DNA of 64,000 nt from NCBI RefSeq assembly GCF_001182785.1, contig NZ_CP012099.1, positions 2,354,501-2,418,500 on the forward strand, read 5' to 3'. The translations under genes and the position numbers were made by a program. This document shows positions 54,007 to 62,333 of the stretch, piece after piece. The notes below the pieces were generated by a model. That model was given only the letters and a program-made list of their open reading frames with translations, was not told where the DNA came from and did no database searches. Position 1 is the stretch's first letter; every line of letters begins with the position of its first letter. This DNA comes from Bacillus thuringiensis. GTDB taxonomy: Bacteria > Bacillota > Bacilli > Bacillales > Bacillaceae_G.

Positions 54007-54795
54007 ATGCTACAATTACAAAACATTTCAGTTGATTATGTAACACCTCACGTTGTAAAGATTTCGTTATATCGTGAAAGACAAGCAAACTCATTATCTT
54101 TAGCGTTATTAGAAGAGTTACAAAACATATTAACTCAAATAAGTGAAGAGTCCAATACGCGTGTAGTTATTCTAACAGGTGCTGGTGAAAAAGCGTTTTG
54201 TGCTGGTGCTGATTTAAAAGAACGTGCTGGTATGAATGAAGAACAAGTTCGCCATGCTGTTAGTATGATTCGCACTACTATGGAAATGGTTGAACAATTA
54301 CCACAGCCAGTTATCGCGGCTATAAATGGAATCGCCCTTGGTGGTGGTACAGAATTAAGTTTAGCTTGTGATTTTAGAATTGCGACTGAATCTGCAAGTC
54401 TTGGTCTTACTGAAACGACACTTGCAATTATACCAGGAGCAGGTGGTACGCAGCGTTTGCCAAGATTAATTGGTGTTGGTAGAGCGAAAGAATTAATTTA
54501 TACAGGAAGACGTATTTCAGCGCAAGAAGCAAAAGAATATGGTCTAGTAGAATTTGTTGTACCAGCTAATTTACTTGAAGAGAAAGCGATTGAAATAGCA
54601 GAAAGAATTGCTAGTAATGGACCTATTGCTGTTCGATTAGCAAAAGAAGCGATTTCAAACGGTATTCAAGTTGATTTACATACCGGATTACAAATGGAAA
54701 AACAAGCGTATGAAGGTGTAATCCATACGAAAGATAGATTAGAAGGATTACAAGCATTCAAGGAAAAACGCACACCAACGTATAAGGGGGAGTAA
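54007..54795 (+). CDS. yngF: Enoyl-CoA hydratase, probable methylglutaconyl-CoA hydratase (YngF-like)
   Basis: This 262-residue crotonase-fold enzyme in this operon would hydrate 3-methylglutaconyl-CoA to HMG-CoA. It has the oxyanion-hole segments AFCAGADLKER and NGIALGGGTELSLACDFRIA, and TETTLAIIPGAGGTQRLPRLIG, with Glu in the usual catalytic places (GTELS and TETT). The ATG at 54007 starts four bases after the previous stop, with GGTGAG as ribosome site. The precise substrate follows from the neighbours; crotonase motifs alone do not decide it. Confidence 0.9.
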   Translation: MLQLQNISVDYVTPHVVKISLYRERQANSLSLALLEELQNILTQISEESNTRVVILTGAGEKAFCAGADLKERAGMNEEQVRHAVSMIRTTMEMVEQLPQPVIAAINGIALGGGTELSLACDFRIATESASLGLTETTLAIIPGAGGTQRLPRLIGVGRAKELIYTGRRISAQEAKEYGLVEFVVPANLLEEKAIEIAERIASNGPIAVRLAKEAISNGIQVDLHTGLQMEKQAYEGVIHTKDRLEGLQAFKEKRTPTYKGE

Positions 54796-54797
54796 AT

Positions 54798-56339
54798 ATG
54801 TTAGATCAAAAACAACAATCGAATACATTTGAAGAACGAGTTGAAACGATTAAACAAGGCGGCGCACCAAAATATCATGAACAAAATAAAGAAAAAGGAA
54901 AATTATTTGTTCGAGATCGTTTAGCGCTTCTATTTGATAATGGCGAATATGTAGAAGATGCATTATTTGCTAACTGTGAACAAACAGGCTTACCTGCGGA
55001 CGGCGTTGTAACGGCAACGGGTAAAATACATGGTCGTACTGCGTGTGTAATGGCCAATGATTCTACTGTAAAAGCAGGATCATGGGGATCACGCACAGTT
55101 GAAAAGATTTTACGTATTCAAGAAACAGCTGAAAAATTACGTGTTCCGTTATTTTATTTAGTCGACTCTGCTGGAGCGCGTATTACAGATCAAGTAGAAA
55201 TGTTCCCAGGGCGCCGTGGTGCAGGAAGAATCTTCTATAATCAAGTGAAATTATCAGGTAAAGTTCCTCAAGTATGCTTATTATTTGGACCTTCTGCAGC
55301 TGGTGGTGCCTATATTCCAGCCTTTTGCGACGTTGTAATGATGGTAGAAGGAAATGCATCTATGTATTTAGGATCTCCTCGTATGGCTGAGATGGTTATC
55401 GGTGAGAAAGTAACTTTAGAAGAGATGGGCGGAGCTCGTATGCATTGCTCTGTATCAGGATGCGGAGATGTTTTATGTAAGACAGAAGAAGATGCGATTA
55501 CACAAGCAAGACAATACATTTCATATTTTCCAAATAACTACTTAGAAAAGACTCCATTGGTTACACCTCAAGAACCGAAACAATTCGATAAAACGTTAGA
55601 ACAAATCATTCCAGAAAATCAAAATGCTCCTTTCAATATGAAAGATCTCATTAATAGAGTTATTGATGAAGGTTCATTCTATGAAGTAAAAAAATTATTT
55701 GCTCAAGAGCTAATTACAGGCTTAGCACGTATTGATGGTAAGCCAGTTGGTATTATTGCAAATCAGCCGCGTATGAAGGGCGGCGTATTATTCCATGATT
55801 CAGCTGATAAAGCTGCTAAGTTTATTAATTTATGCGACGCATATCATATTCCATTATTATTCCTTGCGGATGTACCAGGATTTATGATCGGTACAAAAGT
55901 AGAGCGTGCTGGTATTATTCGCCACGGTGCAAAAATGATTTCTGCAATGAGTGAAGCAACTGTACCGAAGATTTCTATCGTTGTTCGTAAAGCATATGGT
56001 GCTGGTTTATATGCGATGGCAGGTCCAGCATTTGAACCAGATTGCTGCCTGGCATTACCGACAGCCTCTATTGCGGTAATGGGTCCAGAAGCTGCGGTCA
56101 ATGCTGTATATGCAAATAAAATTGCAGCTTTACCAGAAGAAGAGCGTGCTAGCTTCATTGCTGAAAAACGTGAAGAGTATAAGAAAGATATTGATATTTA
56201 TCATTTAGCATCAGAGATGGTGATTGATGGTATTGTTCATCCAAACAATTTACGTGAAGAGTTAAAAGGACGTTTCGAAATGTATATGAGTAAATATCAA
56301 GTATTCACGGATCGTAAACATCCTGTATATCCAGTTTAA
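54798..56339 (+). CDS. yngE: Carboxyltransferase subunit of methylcrotonyl-CoA carboxylase (YngE-like)
   Basis: This 513-residue carboxyltransferase has both halves in one chain. The N-terminal half contains LVDSAGARI and FGPSAAGGAYIPAF; the C-terminal half contains FLADVPGFMIGTKVERAGIIRHGAKMI and VVRKAYGAGLYAM. These are the acyl-CoA and biotin oxyanion loops of the family. The length and motifs suit MCC or propionyl-CoA carboxylase beta; the operon favours MCC. The gene starts two bases after the previous stop. A small terminator-like hairpin lies directly after it and before the last gene. Confidence 0.92.
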   Translation: MLDQKQQSNTFEERVETIKQGGAPKYHEQNKEKGKLFVRDRLALLFDNGEYVEDALFANCEQTGLPADGVVTATGKIHGRTACVMANDSTVKAGSWGSRTVEKILRIQETAEKLRVPLFYLVDSAGARITDQVEMFPGRRGAGRIFYNQVKLSGKVPQVCLLFGPSAAGGAYIPAFCDVVMMVEGNASMYLGSPRMAEMVIGEKVTLEEMGGARMHCSVSGCGDVLCKTEEDAITQARQYISYFPNNYLEKTPLVTPQEPKQFDKTLEQIIPENQNAPFNMKDLINRVIDEGSFYEVKKLFAQELITGLARIDGKPVGIIANQPRMKGGVLFHDSADKAAKFINLCDAYHIPLLFLADVPGFMIGTKVERAGIIRHGAKMISAMSEATVPKISIVVRKAYGAGLYAMAGPAFEPDCCLALPTASIAVMGPEAAVNAVYANKIAALPEEERASFIAEKREEYKKDIDIYHLASEMVIDGIVHPNNLREELKGRFEMYMSKYQVFTDRKHPVYPV

Positions 56340-56362
56340 AAGCCCTATTTAGGGCTTTCTTG
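56338..56362 (+). terminator. Short terminator-like hairpin inside the operon
   Basis: AAAGCCC-TATTTA-GGGCTTT followed by CTTGC. The weak T-tract suggests partial termination before the acyl-CoA synthetase gene. Confidence 0.5.
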
Positions 56363-56388
56363 CTCAAAAAGTTAAGGAGGGGAAAATA

Positions 56389-58329
56389 TTGAAACAAGCA
56401 GTTTGGTTTCCAACAGAAGAGTACAAGGAAAAAACACGTTTATATGGTTGGATGAAATCATTGGGATATGAAGATTATGAAACTTTTTATAATAAATCTA
56501 TTGAGGAAACAGCTTGGTTTTGGGGAGAGGCAGAAAAAGCAGTTGACTATCAATGGATGAAACCTTATACAGAAGTGTTAGATTTAGAAAATGGTACACC
56601 GTTTGCACAGTGGTATAATGGCGGAACATGTAACGTTGTAGAATCAGCTTTATCCCGCTGGCTTGCGGATGAAGAGACGAGAATACAGCCAGCACTTCAG
56701 TACGAAGGGGAAAATGGAACTTCAAAATCATTTACATATGAAGAGCTTGATAACTGGGTAAGCCGTGTTGCCAATGGTTTGAAACACGCGGGTATTGAGA
56801 AAGGTGACCGTGTAACAATTTATATGCCGATGATTCCAGAAACAGTTGTTGCGATGCTAGCTGTAATGAAAATCGGAGCAATTATTTCACCAATATTCTC
56901 AGGCTTTGCGTCTGATGCAGTCATGACACGAGTGCAAGCGGCAGGTTCAAAAATGATTATTACCGCAGATGGATTTTCCCGCCGAGGTAAAATTGTTTCT
57001 TTAAAAGATGAAGTAGATAAAGCTTGTGAACATTGCCCAACTGTTGAAAAAGTTGTTATCGTTCGTCATGCAGGAAATGATTTTACACCACATAACTATG
57101 ACTTTTCGTGGAGTACGCTAGAAAAAGAAAAACCATTCATACATGCCGAGGAAATGCAAAGTGATGATCCATTAATGCTCATTTATACATCAGGAACGAC
57201 TGGTAAGCCGAAGGGAACAGTACACACGCATGCAGGATTTCCTTTGAAAGCAGCTTTTGATGCAGGATTTGGAATGAATATTAAACAAGGTGATCGTGTA
57301 TTATGGGTAACTGATATGGGTTGGATGATGGGGCCATTTTTATTATTCGGTTCACTCATTAATGGAGCAACGATGGTTATGTACGAAGGTGTTCCAGACT
57401 TCCCAGAAGCAGACCGGTTATGGGAGACAGTTGATAAATATGAAATTACTCATCTAGGTATTTCGCCAACGTTAATCCGAGCATTAATGGCAAAAGGTGA
57501 TGAGTATGTCAATAAACATTCTTTAAAGAGTTTGGAAGTATTCGCATCAACAGGAGAACCTTGGAATCCTGATCCATGGATGTGGCTGTTTGAAACAGTT
57601 GGAAAAGGAAATGTTCCAATCTGTAACTACTCAGGTGGAACTGAAATCTCTGGTGGGATTTTCGGTAATGTTCTTATTAAGCCAATCGCACCGATTAGTT
57701 TTAACGCATCTTTACCAGGAATGGCAGCTGTCGTACTGGATGATCAAGGTAAACCAATTCGAGATGAAGTCGGAGAATTATGCTTAGAGAAACCTTGGGT
57801 AGGTATGACGAAAAGCTTCTGGGAAGATGATGAACGTTACGTGAACACATATTGGTCGCGTTTTGAAAATAAATGGGTCCACGGTGACTGGGTCATTTAC
57901 GATGGTGAACAATATATCATCACAGGGCGTTCAGACGATACGTTAAATATTGCAGGTAAACGTATTGGACCTGCTGAATATGAATCTATTCTTGTGAAAC
58001 ATAACGATGTAATCGAAGCTGCTGCAATTGGTGTACCTGACGAAGTGAAAGGTGAAGTTTGTCATTGCTTTGCTGTATTACGAGAAGGGGTAATATTTAC
58101 AGAAGATTTAAAGAAAGAATTAATGAGTTTAGTAAACTCACATATTGGAAAAGCGTTGTGTCCTAAAGATATCCACGTTGTAGAAGATTTACCGAAAACA
58201 CGTAATTCTAAAGTAATGCGCCGTGTTATTAAAGCAGCTTACTTAGGAAAAGAATTAGGTGATTTATCATCGCTTGTAAATCCTGAAGTAGTACCGTTTA
58301 TCCAGGGGTTACAGTCTAGTAAATTATAA
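56389..58329 (+). CDS. AMP-forming acyl-CoA synthetase (acetyl/acetoacetyl-CoA synthetase-like)
   Basis: This 646-residue ANL-family enzyme activates a short acid with ATP and CoA. It has the phosphate loop LIYTSGTTGKPKGT near residue 265, STGEPWNP, NYSGGTEISGG, the hinge region HGDWVIYDGEQYIITGRSDDTLNIAGKRIGPAE and the C-terminal Lys in RNSKVMRR. The size and N-terminal extension resemble acetyl-CoA synthetase. At the end of a leucine-degradation operon, acetoacetate, acetate or isovalerate are likely substrates; which one is inference. The start TTG at 56389 follows AAGGAGGGG. A partial terminator precedes it and a full one follows. Confidence 0.87.
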   Translation: MKQAVWFPTEEYKEKTRLYGWMKSLGYEDYETFYNKSIEETAWFWGEAEKAVDYQWMKPYTEVLDLENGTPFAQWYNGGTCNVVESALSRWLADEETRIQPALQYEGENGTSKSFTYEELDNWVSRVANGLKHAGIEKGDRVTIYMPMIPETVVAMLAVMKIGAIISPIFSGFASDAVMTRVQAAGSKMIITADGFSRRGKIVSLKDEVDKACEHCPTVEKVVIVRHAGNDFTPHNYDFSWSTLEKEKPFIHAEEMQSDDPLMLIYTSGTTGKPKGTVHTHAGFPLKAAFDAGFGMNIKQGDRVLWVTDMGWMMGPFLLFGSLINGATMVMYEGVPDFPEADRLWETVDKYEITHLGISPTLIRALMAKGDEYVNKHSLKSLEVFASTGEPWNPDPWMWLFETVGKGNVPICNYSGGTEISGGIFGNVLIKPIAPISFNASLPGMAAVVLDDQGKPIRDEVGELCLEKPWVGMTKSFWEDDERYVNTYWSRFENKWVHGDWVIYDGEQYIITGRSDDTLNIAGKRIGPAEYESILVKHNDVIEAAAIGVPDEVKGEVCHCFAVLREGVIFTEDLKKELMSLVNSHIGKALCPKDIHVVEDLPKTRNSKVMRRVIKAAYLGKELGDLSSLVNPEVVPFIQGLQSSKL

Positions 58330-58335
58330 AATTAG

Positions 58336-58368
58336 AAAGGGGCTCTATATAAATAGAGCTTCTTTTTA
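58336..58368 (+). terminator. Rho-independent terminator of the leucine-degradation operon
   Basis: GGCTCTAT-ATAA-ATAGAGCT followed by TCTTTTTATG. Confidence 0.72.
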
Positions 58369-58528
58369 TGTTTATAAAAAGAGAAGAAGAAAAATTCTAC
58401 TCTTAGTGTTAAGTTTGTTTTATAGTTTTTATCAAAACACGATACTGTCGCATGTTTATTCATTGGAGTAATTAAATTTTATTAAGGATGAAAATTTAGT
58501 GAAGCGAAGAGTATTTAATAAAAGGAGA

Positions 58529-58549
58529 AATCCCTGAGGGACAGGGATT
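58529..58549. other. Perfect hairpin upstream of a small reading frame
   Basis: AATCCCTG-AGGGA-CAGGGATT, then AAGGGAG a few bases later. With no T-run it may be an RNA stabiliser or a translational element for the small frame that follows. Confidence 0.4.
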
Positions 58550-58577
58550 CACTAAGGGAGATAATATATGTCGTACA

Positions 58578-58709
58578 ATGTCGAAATTCAGCGTATTCGA
58601 CAAAAAATATTATCACGAATTTTCAGGAGGTTACGATGGTGGATCTGTCAAAGATGTGTACAGATTTTCTATTAAAGTGACTTTCAATAGAAAAAGGAGA
58701 AAAAATTAA
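58578..58709 (+). CDS. Possible small basic protein
   Basis: A 43-codon frame reads MSKFSVFDKKYYHEFSG, then GYDGGSVKDVYRFSIKV, then a basic tail. Its composition is protein-like. The good ribosome site AAGGGAG (58554-58560), however, serves an ATG at 58568 in another frame (MSYNVEIQRIRQ..., 35 codons). Either the small protein is made from the second ATG or a frameshift has split it. No family was recognised. Confidence 0.35.
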   Translation: MSKFSVFDKKYYHEFSGGYDGGSVKDVYRFSIKVTFNRKRRKN

Positions 58710-58772
58710 GTTCACTCGATCTTAAGATTTCCCCCTTGAAATTTACTATTTGTTCGTTGTAGTATATATGTC

Positions 58773-58940
58773 TTAATGTGGTAAATCTTCAACATGTAAA
58801 GATTGAGTGCTACCCTTTTTGTTTGAATTATGTGCCTGTTGAGATGTTTCTTGCATTTGCTCTTGGGCCTTACTAGGAGTATTTAGCGCATCTGATGACA
58901 CATGATCAAGTTGTTGACTTAATATATCTTTTTTATCCAT
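58773..58940 (-). CDS. Small hydrophilic protein of unknown function
   Basis: This 55-residue protein is encoded on the minus strand from ATG 58940, with AAAAAGGAG ahead. It is rich in Gln, Ser and Asp (MDKKDILSQQLDHVSSDA, then AQEQMQETSQQAHNSN, ending VEDLPH), with no hydrophobic core. The good ribosome site and composition support a real gene; in spore formers such small Gln-rich proteins are often spore-specific, but nothing here proves it. No family was recognised. Confidence 0.62.
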   Translation of the reverse strand: MDKKDILSQQLDHVSSDALNTPSKAQEQMQETSQQAHNSNKKGSTQSLHVEDLPH

Positions 58941-59170
58941 GTTATGTAGCTCCTTTTTGAACTTAGATATAAAAACGAAATGTTTTTAAATAGTTACGTG
59001 GGTATTATGTATCTTTGAATGGAATTATATACACAAACTAAATTGAGAAATTAACTAATTATAAAAATTACTTGTGATGAAAAAATTAAAAAATACAAAA
59101 ATCATTAATCTAAATAAAAGCGTTATTTTAGTAGGGCGTTACAAAATTTAATTTGAAAGGCGCACCCAAA

Positions 59171-59185
59171 TGATAAAAGAGCACT
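59171..59185 (-). terminator. Distal arm of the terminator hairpin split by the insertion sequence
   Basis: TGATAAAAGAGCACT is the perfect reverse complement of 60642-60656. Without the IS and one TAA copy the two arms would lie seven bases apart. Confidence 0.75.
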
Positions 59186-59191
59186 ATAATG

Positions 59192-59242
59192 AACTGCACC
59201 CCAATTGTTAGACACAGTCTAACAATTGGAGGTGCAGTTTTT
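59192..59242 (+). promoter_or_regulatory. Long hairpin at the left IS end sequestering the transposase ribosome site
   Basis: A 22-bp stem with one bulged A and an ACA loop: left arm 59192-59213, right arm 59217-59239. The right arm includes the GGAGGTG ribosome site of orfA and is followed by TTTTT. Read-through RNA from outside would fold and hide the site or terminate. Confidence 0.7.
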
Positions 59243-59244
59243 CT

Positions 59245-59763
59245 ATGGCTAAATTTACAGCTGATGAAAAAATACAAATCGTTCTACGTTATTTGAACGG
59301 AAATGAAAGTTATCGAGAACTGGGTAGATCGCTCGGTATAAGTGACACAATCATTTTGAATTGGGTAAACCAATATAAACAGAATGGTCTGGAAGCTTTT
59401 CTAAAACGATGTACAAATTACACACAACAATTTAAACTAGACGTACTAAACTTTATGATTGAAAACGGTATGTCCTTATTTGAGACGGCAGCTATCTTTA
59501 ATATTCCTGCCCCTTCAACGATTTCTGTTTGGAAAAAACAGCTCGAAACACAAGGAATTGATGCCCTTCAATCTAAGAAAAAGGGGCGTCCATCCATGAA
59601 AAAAGATTCAAATAAACAATTAAAACAACCTTTAGCTGAAGGGTCAGTCGAAGCACTTGAAGCACGCATTAAACAGCTTGAGATGGAAAATGAGTACTTA
59701 AAAAAGTTAAATGCCTTAGTTCAAAACAAGGAAAAATCACAAAACAAGACAAAGCGCAAGTAG
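59245..59763 (+). CDS. IS3-family transposase OrfA
   Basis: This 172-residue DNA-binding subunit has two helix-turn-helix motifs (YRELGRSLGISDTIILNWVNQYKQNG near 20-50 and ETAAIFNIPAPSTISVWKKQLETQG near 77-105) and a C-terminal leucine zipper (ALEARIKQLEMENEYLKKLNALV). It has the IS150-type two-HTH form. GGAGGTG lies ten bases before the ATG. OrfB lies in the -1 frame; its open frame begins inside the end of orfA, so a -1 ribosomal shift, probably near the A-run at 59732-59736, would make the fused transposase. Confidence 0.92.
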   Translation: MAKFTADEKIQIVLRYLNGNESYRELGRSLGISDTIILNWVNQYKQNGLEAFLKRCTNYTQQFKLDVLNFMIENGMSLFETAAIFNIPAPSTISVWKKQLETQGIDALQSKKKGRPSMKKDSNKQLKQPLAEGSVEALEARIKQLEMENEYLKKLNALVQNKEKSQNKTKRK

Positions 59764-59801
59764 TCTATGAATTAAGGCATAAATATTCGGTCAAAGCACT
59801 C

Positions 59802-60599
59802 GTGGAGCTAGCTACTATTCCTCGAAGCACGTATTATGATTTAGTAAAGAAAATGAATCGTCCAGATGTAGATGCCGATTTGAAAGCTGAGATTAAAGCG
59901 ATTTATGAGGAAAATGAAGGTCGTTATGGTTACCGTCGCATTCGTGATGAATTAACGAATCGTGGCCAGAAAGTGAACCACAAGAAGGTTCAGCGCATTA
60001 TGAAAGAGCTTGGGTTAAAGTGTGTTGTGCGTATGAAGAAATATAAATCCTATAAAGGAAAAGTCGGTAGAATTGCACCTAATATTTTAGAGCGTAATTT
60101 TCATACAGATGCACCGAATCAAAAGTGGGTAACAGACATCACAGAGTTTAAATTGTTTGGAGAAAAACTGTATGTATCACCTGTATTAGATTTGTATAAT
60201 GGTGAAATTATTACCTATACAATTGGTTCTAGACCGACGTATTCGCTTGTTTCAGACATGTTAGAGAAAGCATTGGAACGTTTACCCGAAACCCACCAGC
60301 TACTGATGCATTCGGATCAAGGATGGCATTATCAAATGAGACAGTACGTCCGGACACTTGAATCAAGAGCTATCGTCCAGAGTATGTCTCGAAAAGGAAA
60401 CTGTTACGACAACGCAGTAATAGAAAATTTCTTTGGGATTATGAAGTCGGAGTTCCTCTACATAAAAGAATTTGAAAATGTAGAGCACTTTAAAATAGAA
60501 TTAGAAAAATATATAGATTATTATAATACGAAACGGATTAAGGCAAAATTAAAAATGAGCCCGGTACAATACCGGACTCACTTTTATCAAGCTGCCTAA
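59802..60599 (+). CDS. IS3-family transposase OrfB (DDE integrase core)
   Basis: The catalytic part has the DDE triad in WVTDITEF, LHSDQGWHYQ and NCYDNAVIENFFG, preceded by the HTH_21 region AIYEENEGRYGYRRIRDELTNRGQ. The 265 residues given start at GTG 59802, but the open frame reaches back to about 59737 inside orfA (...KAQVVYELRHKYSVKALVE), so it is probably made mainly as an OrfAB fusion by -1 frameshifting. No stop or gap interrupts it. Confidence 0.9.
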   Translation: MELATIPRSTYYDLVKKMNRPDVDADLKAEIKAIYEENEGRYGYRRIRDELTNRGQKVNHKKVQRIMKELGLKCVVRMKKYKSYKGKVGRIAPNILERNFHTDAPNQKWVTDITEFKLFGEKLYVSPVLDLYNGEIITYTIGSRPTYSLVSDMLEKALERLPETHQLLMHSDQGWHYQMRQYVRTLESRAIVQSMSRKGNCYDNAVIENFFGIMKSEFLYIKEFENVEHFKIELEKYIDYYNTKRIKAKLKMSPVQYRTHFYQAA

Positions 60600-60641
60600 T
60601 GAAATAACCGTGTCTAACTTTTAGGGGTCACTTCATAAATC

Positions 60642-60656
60642 AGTGCTCTTTTATCA
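60642..60656 (-). terminator. Proximal arm of the terminator hairpin split by the insertion sequence
   Basis: AGTGCTCTTTTATCA lies about 31 bases after the stop of the collagen-like gene on the minus strand and pairs perfectly with 59171-59185 on the far side of the IS. The loop now holds 1.45 kb of insertion. Confidence 0.75.
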
Positions 60657-60686
60657 GAAATTGCATAGTTCTTAAAAATATAATTA

Positions 60687-61196
60687 TTACGGACAATTCA
60701 CAATGGTAATAATGACGCTAGCCATTGTTCCAGGAGAATCAAGAAGTGAAGCAGTAACAGTTACTGTTCCAGGCCCATTAGCGGCTAGAAATACAGCGGT
60801 AAAGTTACCTGAAGCATTGGTAATGACAGCAAGAGGAACCATGAAAGCAAGAGCTGGGTTACTAAATGAAAAACTGACCACTACCCCTGGAGTAGGACTA
60901 CCGTTTACTAATACTTGCCCAGAAAAAAATAAAGTATTATTTCCTTGAGTGGATACACATGCTGTGGTTTCGTTAGAAGTCAAAGTAATAGATGCAGGCC
61001 CAGCAGGAAGATTAAATCCAGTTGGTCCAGTTGGTCCAGTTGGTCCAGTTGGTCCAGTTGGCCCAGTTGGCCCGGTTGGTCCAGTTGGTCCTGTAGAACC
61101 GGTGGGACCGGTAGGGAATTGAAAGGGTTGAACAGGTGGAAGTGTAGGTCCAATAGAACCCGGATTATGTGCAGCAAAAGATAAAAACTCGTCCAT
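60687..61196 (-). CDS. Short collagen-like protein, probable exosporium/spore-surface protein
   Basis: This 169-residue protein begins [25 protein letters not shown], which resembles the exosporium-targeting leader of BclA-type proteins (NPxLIGPTLPP). A short Gly-Pro-Thr collagen stretch of about eleven triplets follows (about residues 30-60, one GST). The C-terminal 100 residues are a Thr/Ser-rich beta domain ([16 protein letters not shown]... to ...[11 protein letters not shown]) that looks Ig/Big-like rather than like the BclA trimer domain. The ATG follows GAGGTGAT. The DNA repeat is prone to length change. Its terminator is interrupted by the IS. Confidence 0.82.
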   Translation of the reverse strand: MDEFLSFAAHNPGSIGPTLPPVQPFQFPTGPTGSTGPTGPTGPTGPTGPTGPTGPTGPTGFNLPAGPASITLTSNETTACVSTQGNNTLFFSGQVLVNGSPTPGVVVSFSFSNPALAFMVPLAVITNASGNFTAVFLAANGPGTVTVTASLLDSPGTMASVIITIVNCP

Positions 61197-61345
61197 TATT
61201 TATCACCTCTAAAAATCGTATTACTAATAGTAAATGTAATGATAGAGTAAAGTGAAATGGACAAGTGATTGTATTTTAACAAATTAAACAAAGTAGTTAT
61301 ATGATAGAAAGAGAGATTCGTATGATTCCTTTAGAGATTAAATAT

Positions 61346-61376
61346 AAAAAGGCGATTATCTTCAAATCGCCTTTTG
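61346..61376 (-). terminator. Rho-independent terminator of the DivIC-like gene
   Basis: AAAAGGCGATT and AATCGCCTTTT form the stem; on the minus strand TTTTTATATT follows. Confidence 0.8.
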
Positions 61377-61393
61377 GGTAATGCAGTGTAATT

Positions 61394-61762
61394 TTATTCA
61401 GTTATTTGAAATATAGTTTCATTCGGTTTAGAAAATCCATACAGTTTCCTTGCGAATTTTAAAATTTCTTCTTCACTACTTGTTAAAGCCTTGACATCAT
61501 TGTTAAGGGAATGCCCATCCTTCTTTACAGAAGATAATTTTTGTTGCTCCGTATTAAGCGTGATTTGTTTTTCTTTAATCATTTCTTGTTGGTTATTCAG
61601 AGAATATTGCACGACAAAAATTATAGGTAATATAAAGACTAAAGTAGTTATAATACGGCGTCTTGTTTTTTTTATATTACCTTGTTGGGTATTAGGGCTC
61701 ACTTGCTGTGAGGGTATATTTGGATTTGATTGGTGTGATGATATTTTTGGGATGTTTCCCAT
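61394..61762 (-). CDS. DivIC/FtsL-like septum-formation protein (paralogue-like)
   Basis: This 122-residue protein has a Pro/Ser/Gln-rich cytoplasmic N-terminus (1-30), a basic patch (KKTRRR), a membrane segment (about 37-53), a coiled-coil stretch (NNQQEMIKEKQITLNTEQQKL) and the DivIC-like end EEEILKFARKLYGFSKPNETIF. DivIC binds FtsL and DivIB at the division septum. The main divIC lies elsewhere in Bacillus, next to ribosomal-assembly genes, so this is probably a second, specialised copy. The ATG follows GGAGG. Confidence 0.72.
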   Translation of the reverse strand: MGNIPKISSHQSNPNIPSQQVSPNTQQGNIKKTRRRIITTLVFILPIIFVVQYSLNNQQEMIKEKQITLNTEQQKLSSVKKDGHSLNNDVKALTSSEEEILKFARKLYGFSKPNETIFQITE

Positions 61763-62143
61763 TAAAATGCCTCCATTACTGATTGTAGAATTTAAACCAT
61801 TTAAAAGTATTATAAATGTTTAATAGGGATTTTAGAAGGTATTTTAATATAGGTGAGTTTTGTAAAGTTTAAACAAAATTTTTATTTAAATAAAAGAAAC
61901 CCCGATTGTCTATAGGGCTCCTGAAGATAATCGTTAAGCAATGAAGCATTGCACTAATTAAAGATAGCATGAATTTTTTGATGAAAATATTGGTGAATTC
62001 GTCAAATCAATAAGCATCTAAAGTTTTATGCGTACGTGAAGTAATTAAAAAATCGATTTATAAGAGTCAGCTTTTTTTCTCAATACCCCACCAATCAGTA
62101 AATATATATGTCTGTCTGTTTAAGCCTTTACGTGTTCATTGAC
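61763..62143. other. Intergenic gap
   Basis: No gene was recognised. AGTCAGCTTTTTTT at about 62065-62078 repeats the right arm of the hairpin at 62144-62173. Confidence 0.35.
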
Positions 62144-62173
62144 AAAAAGCTGACTATACTCAGTCAGCTTTTT
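62144..62173 (+). terminator. Terminator-like hairpin
   Basis: AAAAAGCTGACT-ATACTC-AGTCAGCTTTTT: a perfect 12-bp stem with T-runs on both strands. Confidence 0.7.
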
Positions 62174-62220
62174 ATATATTACATTCTAGTATTTATCCCG
62201 CTATTTGCCGGGCAGTAAGG

Positions 62221-62291
62221 CCCCCACCTCAAAATTCAACGAAAGTAAGGAAGTAGGTGTGGGATCAACTATCCGTAAAAGCCCGAGTGGT
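62221..62291. repeat. Structured element sharing a 19-base motif with 43043-43061
   Basis: CCCCCACCT pairs with AGGTGTGGG (62221-62263) and is followed by CCGTAAAAGCCCGAGTGGT (62273-62291). It lies just downstream of the Cys/Trp-rich repeat gene (minus strand), a similar place to the other copy after the YkvS-like gene. Confidence 0.45.
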
Positions 62292-62333
62292 CCCAAAAGA
62301 CATATTCTTTCCTTTCAGTTGACATCGAAAATA

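Larger units (their letters stand above)
59190..60635 (+). mobile_element. IS3-family insertion sequence (IS150-like), complete, 1446 bp
   Basis: The ends are TGAACTGCACCCC...GTTAGACAC and the matching GTGTCTAAC...GGGGTCACTTCA, imperfect terminal inverted repeats that begin TGAA and end TTCA. They are flanked by a 3-bp direct repeat TAA (59187-59189 and 60636-60638). Two overlapping-phase genes (orfA, orfB) fill the element. All parts look intact, so it may be active. Confidence 0.9.

Noticed and set aside
60945..61184. Plus-strand frame rich in Ser-Trp repeats
   Set aside because: Shadow of the GPT collagen repeat on the minus strand.
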